Assembly (NCBI RefSeq): GCF_010993975.1
Contig: NZ_JAACZO010000003.1
Location: 62,001 to 126,000 of the forward strand
From: Halomonas faecis
Lineage (GTDB): Bacteria; Pseudomonadota; Gammaproteobacteria; Pseudomonadales; Halomonadaceae
Direction of reading: 5' to 3'
Length of the DNA: 64,000 bases
A model generated the notes under the pieces. That model saw only the letters and a program-made list of their open reading frames with translations, was not told where the DNA came from and ran no database searches. This document shows positions 57,676-64,000 of this stretch, one piece after another (position 1 is the first letter of the stretch; each line of letters opens with the position of its first letter). Position numbers and translations under genes: made by a program.

Positions 57676-58125
57676 TCAGTAGCGTGGGGGCTGCGGCTCC
57701 GCAGCAGACTCCGTGCTGGGCTTGAGGCCGAAGTCCTCGGAGAGGGTGCCGCCGCGGCCGTCGGCATAGTCACGCGGAGTGGGGACGGTAGGGGCCGCGG
57801 TATCGTCAGCGATCGCCTCCAGCCCTCGACGTTCAGCCGGTGCCTTCTCGCCAAGGGCGGCCGCGTCGTCCGCCAAACGTTGCTCCAGAGCCTGAGATTC
57901 CCGCTGCAACCGGTTGACCAGCGAGGTGACTTCAGTGAAGTGTTCGCTGAGTCGTTCGCGCAGCTGAGTCAGTTCCCGTTCACGCTCGGCCAGCTGTCGG
58001 CGAAGACGCTGACGCCGGTTGGCGCCGCCGCCGGCCAGGTGATACCCCATCGCGCCGAAGCCGCCGCCAGCCACCAGGCAGGCGAAGGCCAGAATCCAGT
58101 TGATGTTGCCGTATTCCACTTGCAT
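57676..58125 (-). CDS. zapG: Cell-division factor ZapG (YhcB, DUF1043)
   Basis: Inner-membrane protein of 149 residues linked to septum and envelope synthesis. It has an N-terminal TM (about 9-29: WILAFACLVAGGGFGAMGYHL), a coiled coil (about 36-92: RQLAERERELTQLRERLSEHF), and a disordered tail rich in Pro and acidic residues. Divergent from zapE, a pairing common in gammaproteobacteria. Confidence 0.88.
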   Translation of the reverse strand: MQVEYGNINWILAFACLVAGGGFGAMGYHLAGGGANRRQRLRRQLAERERELTQLRERLSEHFTEVTSLVNRLQRESQALEQRLADDAAALGEKAPAERRGLEAIADDTAAPTVPTPRDYADGRGGTLSEDFGLKPSTESAAEPQPPRY

Positions 58126-58293
58126 CTCTCCGTTCGGTGCGCGTGACTGGGTGGTGGGCCGACGTGCGTGCCCATTATAGAGGTGCCGGTGGTCTCGGGG
58201 TCAACGCGCCAGAAGTCTTCCTGCGCCGGGTGGCTGGGATGCGTATAATGGCTGCCTTCATACCCAAGCGATCACGCCGAACCAGGAACCGTC

Positions 58294-59463
58294 ATGCGCG
58301 ATACCGAGACTGCTCAGGGCGTTGCGACACCGCTGGAGTGCTACCGAGCTGACCTCGAACGGGAAGATTTTCAGTACGATCCAGCCCAGGAGCGCGCCGT
58401 CGCACATTTGCAGCGGCTCTACGACGAACTCGTTGCCAGCCCGCGCCCGGGGCCACGCGACACGCCCAGTGGCAAGGGCCTCAAGTCGAAGGTGGCGGGG
58501 TTGTTCGGTCGTGGCGACAAGGTGCGGGAGGAGCCGGTTCTGCCATCGATTCGAGGCCTCTATTTCTGGGGGGGAGTGGGCCGTGGCAAGACCTATCTGG
58601 TTGACACCTTTTACGAGGCGCTGCCTTTTCCGGACAAGATGCGCACTCACTTCCATCGTTTCATGCAGCGCGTCCACAACGACCTCGATCACTACAAGGG
58701 AGAGAGGAATCCGCTCACCCTCGTTGCCGGCAAGTTCGCCGCCGAAGCCCGCGTGATCTGTTTCGATGAGTTCTTCGTCAAGGACATCACCGATGCCATG
58801 ATCCTGGCCAACCTCCTCGAGGCCTTGTTCGAGAGAGGGGTGGTGCTGGTGGCGACATCCAACATCGTACCCGACGAACTCTACAAGGACGGCCTGCAAC
58901 GGGCGCGCTTCCTGCCCGCCATCGATCTGCTCAAACGGCACTGCGAAGTGGTCAACGTCGATTCGGGTATCGACTATCGGCTGCGTGCGCTCGAGCGCGC
59001 CGAAATCTACCATGCGCCACTCGACGCCTCGGCCGAGACGGAGCTAGCGCGCAGCTTTCGCGAGATTGCCGGGCACGAAGGCGAGTCCGACGTGGCCATC
59101 GAGATCAACCACCGGGTGCTGCATGCGCGCCGCCTGCACGATGACGTCGTATGGTTCGAGTTCCACGAACTGTGCGATGGGCCCCGTAGTCAGAACGACT
59201 ACATCGAGCTGGCCCGCGAGTATCACAGCGTGCTGGTCTCGAACGTGCCGGGCATGAGCGGGGCCACCGACGACCAGGCACGGCGCTTCATCAACTTGGT
59301 CGATGAGTTCTACGATCGCGGCGTGAAGCTGTTGATGTCGGCGGAGGTGCCCGTGGACCAGTTGTATGCCGAGGGGCGTCTTGCCTTCGAATTCAAGCGC
59401 ACATTGTCACGTCTGCGGGAGATGCAGTCCCGGGAATACCTGGCCTTGCCGCACAAGCCCTGA
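58294..59463 (+). CDS. zapE: Cell-division ATPase ZapE
   Basis: AFG1-like AAA+ ATPase (389 residues) that associates with FtsZ during constriction under stress. Walker A GVGRGKT ends at Lys99-Thr100; Walker B is VICFDEFFVKDITDAM; LFERGVVLVATSNIVPDELYKDG (about residues 182-205) holds sensor 1. A TATAAT at 58244-58249 upstream may be its -10. Length is close to E. coli ZapE (375). Confidence 0.94.
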   Translation: MRDTETAQGVATPLECYRADLEREDFQYDPAQERAVAHLQRLYDELVASPRPGPRDTPSGKGLKSKVAGLFGRGDKVREEPVLPSIRGLYFWGGVGRGKTYLVDTFYEALPFPDKMRTHFHRFMQRVHNDLDHYKGERNPLTLVAGKFAAEARVICFDEFFVKDITDAMILANLLEALFERGVVLVATSNIVPDELYKDGLQRARFLPAIDLLKRHCEVVNVDSGIDYRLRALERAEIYHAPLDASAETELARSFREIAGHEGESDVAIEINHRVLHARRLHDDVVWFEFHELCDGPRSQNDYIELAREYHSVLVSNVPGMSGATDDQARRFINLVDEFYDRGVKLLMSAEVPVDQLYAEGRLAFEFKRTLSRLREMQSREYLALPHKP

Positions 59464-59465
59464 CC

Positions 59466-59575
59466 CGGCTTCGCCGGGAGCATGAAGCGGGAAGAGCGCC
59501 CGCTGCGCGGGCTTGAGCTGGAAGAAAACCTTGTGACGTCAGGGTTGGTGTCACCATGCTGCCTTCCAGCTTCCA
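59466..59575. repeat. Intergenic hairpin repeat, locus C
   Basis: Lies just after zapE. Upstream half: GGCTTCGCC, GGGAAGAGC and a hairpin CGCCCGC-tg-GCGGGC type, then GAGCTGGAAG. Downstream half: AGCTGGAAG (59516-59524), 38 bases beginning AAAA, then CTTCCAGCT (59563-59571). Inside, GTGAC / GTCAC forms a second stem. Arm sequences, 38-base spacing and much of the interior match locus B; it is probably a transcript end for zapE. Confidence 0.65.
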
Positions 59576-59578
59576 GCA

Positions 59579-59608
59579 TTGCCTTGGCGGTGGCCGCTCG
59601 TGTAGAAT
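59579..59608 (+). promoter_or_regulatory. rplM: Predicted promoter for rplM-rpsI
   Basis: TTGCCT (59579-59584), an 18-base spacer and TAGAAT (59603-59608) stand about 118 bases before rplM, giving a leader long enough for the ribosomal-protein autoregulation known in E. coli. Confidence 0.5.
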
Positions 59609-59725
59609 GCGCGCTCGCTCGACCGTTGTTTCGCCTGCGGGCGGACAACCAAGAAAAATAGGGACGATCCCATGCCGGCAGCGCCGGCGGCTGGATCCAA
59701 TACATCCAATGTGGTGCTTTCATCC

Positions 59726-60154
59726 ATGAAGACGTTCACTGCCAAACCGCAGTCCGTGCAGCGCGACTGGTACGTCGTTGATGCCACGGACAAGACGCTC
59801 GGCCGACTGGCCACCGAGATCGCTCGTCGCCTGCGTGGCAAGCACAAGCCCGAGTTCACCCCCCATGTCGATACCGGTGACTACATCGTCGTGGTCAATG
59901 CCGAAAAGGTTCAGGTGACCGGCAACAAGGCCCGGGCCAAGAACTATTACCGCCACACCGGCTATCCGGGTGGTCTGCGTTCCATGAGCTTCGAGCAGAT
60001 GATCGCTCATGCGCCGGAGCGCGTCATCGAGTCTGCCGTCAAGGGCATGCTGCCGAAGGGCCCCCTGGGGCGCGCCATGTATTCCAAGCTGAAGGTTTAC
60101 GCTGGTGCCGAGCACCCGCATGCCGCCCAGCAGCCGCAAGAATTGAACATCTGA
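59726..60154 (+). CDS. rplM: Large-subunit ribosomal protein uL13
   Basis: 50S ribosomal protein L13, 142 residues, identical in length to the E. coli protein. It opens [20 protein letters not shown] and ends [15 protein letters not shown], with the conserved [16 protein letters not shown]. The start at 59726 is set by homology; an in-frame extension to 59672 is not conserved. Co-transcribed with rpsI 13 bases downstream. Confidence 0.98.
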   Translation: MKTFTAKPQSVQRDWYVVDATDKTLGRLATEIARRLRGKHKPEFTPHVDTGDYIVVVNAEKVQVTGNKARAKNYYRHTGYPGGLRSMSFEQMIAHAPERVIESAVKGMLPKGPLGRAMYSKLKVYAGAEHPHAAQQPQELNI

Positions 60155-60167
60155 GGGGGTCATCGCC

Positions 60168-60557
60168 ATGACACAGCAGTATTACGGTACCGGGCGCCGC
60201 AAGACTTCCACTGCCCGCGTCTTTCTCAAGCCGGGCACCGGCAAGATCACCGTCAACAGCCGCGAGCTGGATCAGTACTTCGGTCGCGTGACCGGCCGCA
60301 TGGTCGTTCGCCAGCCGCTGGAGCTGACCGACACTCTCGGACAGTTCGACGTCTACGTTACCGTCAAGGGCGGTGGCGGCAGCGCTCAGGCAGGAGCCAT
60401 CCGTCACGGTATTACTCGGGCGTTGATGCAGTACAACGAGGAGTTCCGCCAGCCGTTGCGTGCGGCAGGCTATGTCACCCGCGATGCCCGCGAGGTCGAG
60501 CGCAAGAAGGTGGGGCTGCGCAAAGCACGCCGTCGCCCGCAGTTCTCCAAGCGCTGA
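60168..60557 (+). CDS. rpsI: Small-subunit ribosomal protein uS9
   Basis: 30S ribosomal protein S9, 129 residues. It has the opening [30 protein letters not shown] and the basic C-terminal tail ending RRRPQFSKR, whose last residues reach the P-site tRNA. The transcript ends at a strong terminator 23 bases downstream. Confidence 0.98.
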   Translation: MTQQYYGTGRRKTSTARVFLKPGTGKITVNSRELDQYFGRVTGRMVVRQPLELTDTLGQFDVYVTVKGGGGSAQAGAIRHGITRALMQYNEEFRQPLRAAGYVTRDAREVERKKVGLRKARRRPQFSKR

Positions 60558-60575
60558 TACAGTCATTACTGCGAC

Positions 60576-60607
60576 AAAAAAGCCCAGGCGGTTGCCTGGG
60601 CTTTTTC
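60576..60607 (+). terminator. Intrinsic terminator of rplM-rpsI
   Basis: AGCCCAGGC (60581-60589), loop GGTT, GCCTGGGCT (60594-60602) followed by TTTTTC and a further T-run, with a matching A-run before the stem. This is the clearest Rho-independent terminator in the window. Confidence 0.92.
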
Positions 60608-60662
60608 TTTTTCAGACAGGGGCTTGCAAGATAAATGCCACCTTCGTCAGGCCTCGTTCGTC

Positions 60663-60691
60663 TTGTGCATGACGGCGCGATTCCTTACTAT
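60663..60691 (+). promoter_or_regulatory. petA: Predicted promoter for petABC
   Basis: TTGTGC (60663-60668), 17-base spacer and TACTAT (60686-60691) lie 80 bases before petA and after the rpsI terminator. Confidence 0.5.
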
Positions 60692-60771
60692 GTGGCGGAT
60701 TTGGTATCCGTGGTCGCGGGAAGAAAATCCCGTGATGGATCACCGGGTAAGCTGATGGGAGAAACCATAAC

Positions 60772-61365
60772 ATGGCAGATAACGGCGTGAACAAAGGGCG
60801 GCGCCGTCTCCTCTTGGGTGCGACCACCGTGGTGGGTGCGGTGGGTGCCGTAGGAGTGGCGGTTCCCTTTGTGGCTTCCTGGCAGCCGAGTGCCAGGGCA
60901 AGGGCAGCGGGCGCGCCCGTAAAAGCGGACGTCTCCAAGCTAGAGGAAGGGCAGCGCATGATCGTCGAGTGGCGCGGGCGTCCGGTATGGATCGTCAAGC
61001 GCACACCCGGAATGATCGAGCGTACGGAGAGTTTCGATACGTCACGGTTGGCCGACCCGGAGTCCAACGAGCCACAGCAGCCCGAGTACGTCTCCGGGCC
61101 GCTACGGTCGATTCGTCCCGAGATATCGGTGCTGATCGGGATCTGCACGCACCTCGGCTGCTCGCCGCTGTTCCGCCCCGAACCGGAAGACGTGGACATG
61201 GAAGCCTGGCCGGGCGGCTACTTCTGCCCCTGTCATGGCTCCTTCTTCGACCTGTCGGGGCGCGTGTTCCGTAACGTGCCGGCGCCGACGAACCTGGAGG
61301 TCCCGCCGTACCGCTTCGAAAGCGACGATGTGATCATCGTTGGCGAAGACGAGGAGACTGCCTGA
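60772..61365 (+). CDS. petA: Ubiquinol-cytochrome c reductase Rieske iron-sulfur subunit
   Basis: 2Fe-2S subunit of the cytochrome bc1 complex, moving an electron from quinol to cytochrome c1 on the periplasmic side. The 197 residues have an N-terminal twin-arginine-like anchor (GRRRLLLG then a hydrophobic stretch to about 38) and cluster ligands Cys125/His127 (CTHLGC) and Cys152/His155 (CPCHGS), with Cys130 and Cys154 for the disulfide. Ribosome site GGGAGAAACC. Overlaps petB by one base. Confidence 0.96.
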   Translation: MADNGVNKGRRRLLLGATTVVGAVGAVGVAVPFVASWQPSARARAAGAPVKADVSKLEEGQRMIVEWRGRPVWIVKRTPGMIERTESFDTSRLADPESNEPQQPEYVSGPLRSIRPEISVLIGICTHLGCSPLFRPEPEDVDMEAWPGGYFCPCHGSFFDLSGRVFRNVPAPTNLEVPPYRFESDDVIIVGEDEETA

Positions 61366-62624
61366 TGGGTAACCCGAACAAAGCCAAGGCGGAAAGCGGG
61401 ATCATGCGCTGGGTCGATGATCGCTTCCCCGCCACGCAGATGTGGCAGGATCACCTGTCCAAGTACTATGCCCCGAAGAACTTCAACTTCTGGTACTTCT
61501 TCGGTTCGCTGGCCATGCTGGTGCTGGTCAACCAGATACTCACCGGCATCTGGCTGACCATGAGCTACAATCCCTCGGCCGAGGGGGCCTTCCGTTCGGT
61601 CGAGTACATCATGCGCGACGTCGAGTGGGGCTGGCTGTTGCGCTACCTGCACTCCACCGGCGCAACCGCGTTCTTCGTGGTCGTCTACCTGCACATGTTC
61701 CGTGGTCTGCTCTACGGTTCCTACAAGGCGCCTCGCGAGCTGGTCTGGATCTTCGGCATGGCCATCTACCTGGTGCTCATGGCCGAAGCCTTCATGGGCT
61801 ACCTGCTGCCGTGGGGCCAGATGTCCTACTGGGGCGCCCAGGTCATCATCTCGCTGTTCTCGGCCATCCCGGTGATCGGTCCGGACCTGACTCAATGGAT
61901 TCGTGGCGACTTCCTGATTTCCGGTATCACCTTGAATCGCTTCTTCGCCCTGCACGTGGTGGCGCTGCCCATCGTGATTCTCGCGCTGGTGGTGCTGCAT
62001 ATCATCGCCCTGCACGAGGTCGGTTCCAACAATCCGGACGGCATCGACATCAAGGCCAAGAAGGACGAGTCCGGAAAGCCGCTGGATGGCATTCCCTTCC
62101 ACCCGTACTACACGGTGAAGGACATTTTCGGAGTGGCGGTGTTCCTGTTCGTCTTCATGGTGGTGGTCTTCTACTTCCCCGAAGGCGGCGGCTATTTCCT
62201 CGAGGCGCCCAACTTCCAGCCGGCCAACCCGATGGTGACGCCGGATCACATCGCTCCGGTGTGGTACTTCACGCCCTTCTACGCGATCCTGCGCGCCATT
62301 ACCTTCTCGGTGTTCGGGCTGGATGCCAAGTTCTTGGGTGTGATTTTCATGGGCGGGGCCATTGCCGTGCTCTTCGTGCTGCCCTGGCTGGATCGCAGCC
62401 CGGTGCGCTCCATGCGCTACAAGGGGTGGATGTCCAAGGTCATGCTGGTGGTGTTCGCCGTGAGCTTCGTGATCTTGGGCATACTGGGCGCACTGCCCGC
62501 CACGCCACTGCGCACTGCCGTTGCCCAGCTGTGCACCGCGCTCTACTTCGCCTTCTTCCTGCTGATGCCGCTCTACACTCGGCTGGAGAAGACCAAACCC
62601 GTTCCGGAGAGGGTGACTGGCTAA
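61365..62624 (+). CDS. petB: Cytochrome b subunit of the bc1 complex
   Basis: Eight-TM di-haem subunit (419 residues) that oxidises and reduces quinone. It keeps the haem histidine regions (LRYLHSTGATAFFVVVYLHM and FFALHVVALPIVILALVVLH lie in helices B and D) and the GYLLPWGQMSYWG Qo segment. The ef-loop motif reads PVWY (residues 298-301) instead of the common PEWY. Start and stop overlap petA and petC by one base each, implying coupled translation. Confidence 0.97.
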   Translation: MGNPNKAKAESGIMRWVDDRFPATQMWQDHLSKYYAPKNFNFWYFFGSLAMLVLVNQILTGIWLTMSYNPSAEGAFRSVEYIMRDVEWGWLLRYLHSTGATAFFVVVYLHMFRGLLYGSYKAPRELVWIFGMAIYLVLMAEAFMGYLLPWGQMSYWGAQVIISLFSAIPVIGPDLTQWIRGDFLISGITLNRFFALHVVALPIVILALVVLHIIALHEVGSNNPDGIDIKAKKDESGKPLDGIPFHPYYTVKDIFGVAVFLFVFMVVVFYFPEGGGYFLEAPNFQPANPMVTPDHIAPVWYFTPFYAILRAITFSVFGLDAKFLGVIFMGGAIAVLFVLPWLDRSPVRSMRYKGWMSKVMLVVFAVSFVILGILGALPATPLRTAVAQLCTALYFAFFLLMPLYTRLEKTKPVPERVTG

Positions 62625-63391
62625 TGAAAAAGCAACTGTTCGCACTGCTCTTCGCGCTGGTGCCGCTCTCGGCATTGGGAGCCGGCGCTGCAGACGTGCC
62701 TCATTCGATGACCCCGGATCTCGATGACAAGGCATCACTGCAGCGGGGCATGCAGCTCTATACCAACTACTGCATGGGCTGCCACTCCCTGGAGCATCAG
62801 CGTTTTGCCAGGGCTGCCGAGGATCTGGGCATGCCCCAGGATTTGGTCGAGCAGAACCTGATCTTCTCTTCCGATCAGGCCTACAATGATCTGATGCACA
62901 ACGCGATGGCCGAAGAGGACGCGGCCAACTGGTTCGGTGCCGCGGCACCTGACTTGACCCTGGAGTCGCGCGTGCGCGGTACCGACTGGATTTACTCCTA
63001 TCTGCTCACCTTCTACCGCGATCCCGAGCGTCCCAATGGGGTCAACAATCAGGTGTTCGAGATGGTGTCGATGCCCAACGTGCTCGAACCGCTGCAGGGC
63101 GTGCAAGAGCAGGTCTGTGCGGAGAGCGACCGCCCGGTGGAGGGCGCCGAGCTCGATCCGTTGACCGGCAAGTACCAGTCGTGCGACGTGCTGCAGGTCA
63201 CCCAGCCGGGCGCCATGGAGCCCGACGAGTTCGAGGCGGCGGTCTACGATCTGACCAACTTCCTGGCCTACGTTGGTGAGCCATCGAAGCTGCAGGCCCA
63301 GACCCTGGGTCCGAAGGTGTTGATCTTCATCTTCATCTTCGGCGTGCTGGCGTATCTTTTGAAACGCGAATACTGGCGCGACGTTCACTGA
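62624..63391 (+). CDS. petC: Cytochrome c1 subunit of the bc1 complex
   Basis: Membrane-anchored c-type cytochrome (255 residues) that passes electrons to soluble cytochrome c. Signal peptide at residues 1-22, haem-binding CMGCH at Cys50-His54, a late FEMVSMPNVL region with the likely Met ligand, and a C-terminal TM anchor (about 229-246: VLIFIFIFGVLAYLL). It is last of petABC. Confidence 0.96.
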   Translation: MKKQLFALLFALVPLSALGAGAADVPHSMTPDLDDKASLQRGMQLYTNYCMGCHSLEHQRFARAAEDLGMPQDLVEQNLIFSSDQAYNDLMHNAMAEEDAANWFGAAAPDLTLESRVRGTDWIYSYLLTFYRDPERPNGVNNQVFEMVSMPNVLEPLQGVQEQVCAESDRPVEGAELDPLTGKYQSCDVLQVTQPGAMEPDEFEAAVYDLTNFLAYVGEPSKLQAQTLGPKVLIFIFIFGVLAYLLKREYWRDVH

Positions 63392-63411
63392 TCTCACGGT
63401 CAGTGGTAGTT

Positions 63412-63445
63412 CAGGGGGCGTATGGCCGAGGCCGTGCGCCCCCTG
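63412..63445 (+). terminator. Possible terminator after petC
   Basis: CAGGGGGCG and CGCCCCCTG form a 9-bp stem with an inner GGCC-GA-GGCC pair in the loop, 20 bases after the petC stop. No T-run follows, so efficiency is uncertain. Confidence 0.45.
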
Positions 63446-63504
63446 TGCGTTGTCGCGAGGTCGAGGTAGGGTGTAACGTCGGCGCCCCTGCCAGGTGGCT
63501 CGCG

Positions 63505-63513
63505 TGTTATCAT
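63505..63513 (+). promoter_or_regulatory. sspA: Possible extended -10 for sspA
   Basis: TG-T-TATCAT about 31 bases before the sspA start resembles an extended -10 element; no good -35 is present. Confidence 0.3.
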
Positions 63514-63543
63514 TCGAATTCGATTTGATGCGAGGAATGTTTC

Positions 63544-64000
63544 ATGGGTGTAGTGGCCAAGCGGTCATCGATGACCTTCTACTCCGGTAGCGATGATCAC
63601 TTCAGTCATCGTGTGCGCATCGTGCTGGCCGAGAAAGGCGTCGCGGTGGACATCGTGGAGGTCAGCGGCGATCAGCGTCCCGAGGAGCTCGCCGACCTCA
63701 ACCCTTATAACAGCGTGCCCACGCTGCTGGACAGGGATCTGGTTCTCTATGAATCCAAGGTGATGATGGAGTACCTCGATGAGCGTTTTCCGCATCCGCC
63801 TTTGCTGCCGGTCTATCCGGTGGCGCGTGCTCAGAGCCGACTGTGGATGCATCGTATCGAGCGTGAATGGTGCCCCCTGGTCGAGCAAATCGAGCGAGGC
63901 GGAAAGAAAGACGTCGAGAAGTCGCGCAAGGAGCTGCGCGAGAGCCTGGTCGGCATTTCGCCCATCTTCGAGGATATGCCCTATTTCATGAGCGAGGAGT
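63544..64000 (+). CDS. sspA: Stringent starvation protein A, N-terminal part
   Basis: GST-fold protein that binds RNA polymerase and alters transcription in stationary phase and acid stress. 152 codons are visible before the window ends, about 70% of the usual 210. It has the thioredoxin-like start MTFYSGSDDHFSHRVRIVL (from residue 10), NPYNSVPTLLDRDLVLYESKVMMEYLDERFPHPPLLP (about 66-102) and the start of the helical domain. ATG 63544 follows GAGGAATG. In most relatives sspB follows, outside this window. Confidence 0.93.
   Translation, partial: MGVVAKRSSMTFYSGSDDHFSHRVRIVLAEKGVAVDIVEVSGDQRPEELADLNPYNSVPTLLDRDLVLYESKVMMEYLDERFPHPPLLPVYPVARAQSRLWMHRIEREWCPLVEQIERGGKKDVEKSRKELRESLVGISPIFEDMPYFMSEE

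Noticed and set aside
58244-58249. TATAAT upstream of zapE as a full promoter
   Set aside because: The -10 is perfect but no -35 at 16-18 bases; mentioned only under zapE.

Overview
The window is GC-rich, gene-dense chromosomal DNA from a gammaproteobacterium, most likely a member of the Halomonadaceae (Halomonas type). That placement is inferred from three things: the gammaproteobacterial order lptC-lptA-lptB-rpoN-hpf-ptsN-rapZ-ptsO, the mla-ibaG-murA-hisG-hisD run beside kdsD/kdsC, and a large polyamine-catabolism region next to housekeeping genes. I see no tRNA, rRNA, CRISPR array, insertion sequence or prophage.

Bases 1-24,700 are a catabolic region. It opens with the 3' end of potA, then potB-potC-potD (polyamine ABC importer), a glutamate-polyamine ligase (puuA type) and an FAD amine oxidase (puuB type). 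A one-carbon block follows (6331-13360): formate-tetrahydrofolate ligase, a GlxA/GbdR-type regulator, a dimethylglycine-dehydrogenase-like flavoprotein with a folate domain, and a DmdA-like aminomethyltransferase. Next is a decayed NhaC-type antiporter pseudogene with a fused remnant of an FAD oxidoreductase. A second polyamine set comes after it: puuB-like oxidase, divergent GntR regulator with a perfect palindromic operator, puuA-like ligase, divergent puuD-spuC-puuC, a small DUF6435-like protein, a chemoreceptor and puuR. Together these cover uptake, gamma-glutamylation or transamination, oxidation and hydrolysis of putrescine-like amines towards GABA and succinate, with three candidate regulators and a possible chemotaxis input.

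Bases 24,790-40,700 are housekeeping: gatCAB (tRNA amidation), the divergent mreBCD shape operon, the run maf(yhdE)-rng-yhdP-tldD, then darP and pmbA. Bases 40,430-48,500 form a long minus-strand run: yrbG-kdsD-kdsC-lptC-lptA-lptB (Kdo synthesis and LPS export) followed by rpoN-hpf-ptsN-rapZ-ptsO (sigma-54 and nitrogen PTS). Divergently, mlaFEDCB (outer-membrane lipid asymmetry), ibaG, murA, hisG and hisD run on the plus strand to 55,506.

Bases 55,560-64,000 hold a DegS/AlgW-type periplasmic protease, a NIF3-family protein, zapG, zapE, rplM-rpsI (ending in a clear intrinsic terminator), petABC (cytochrome bc1 complex) and the 5' part of sspA, cut by the window edge.

The most noteworthy signals are the one-carbon demethylation block, a family of dispersed hairpin repeats built from GGAAG words at three intergenic sites, the GntR palindrome, the decayed antiporter/oxidoreductase fusion, and the apparent absence of an ATG start for mreC.
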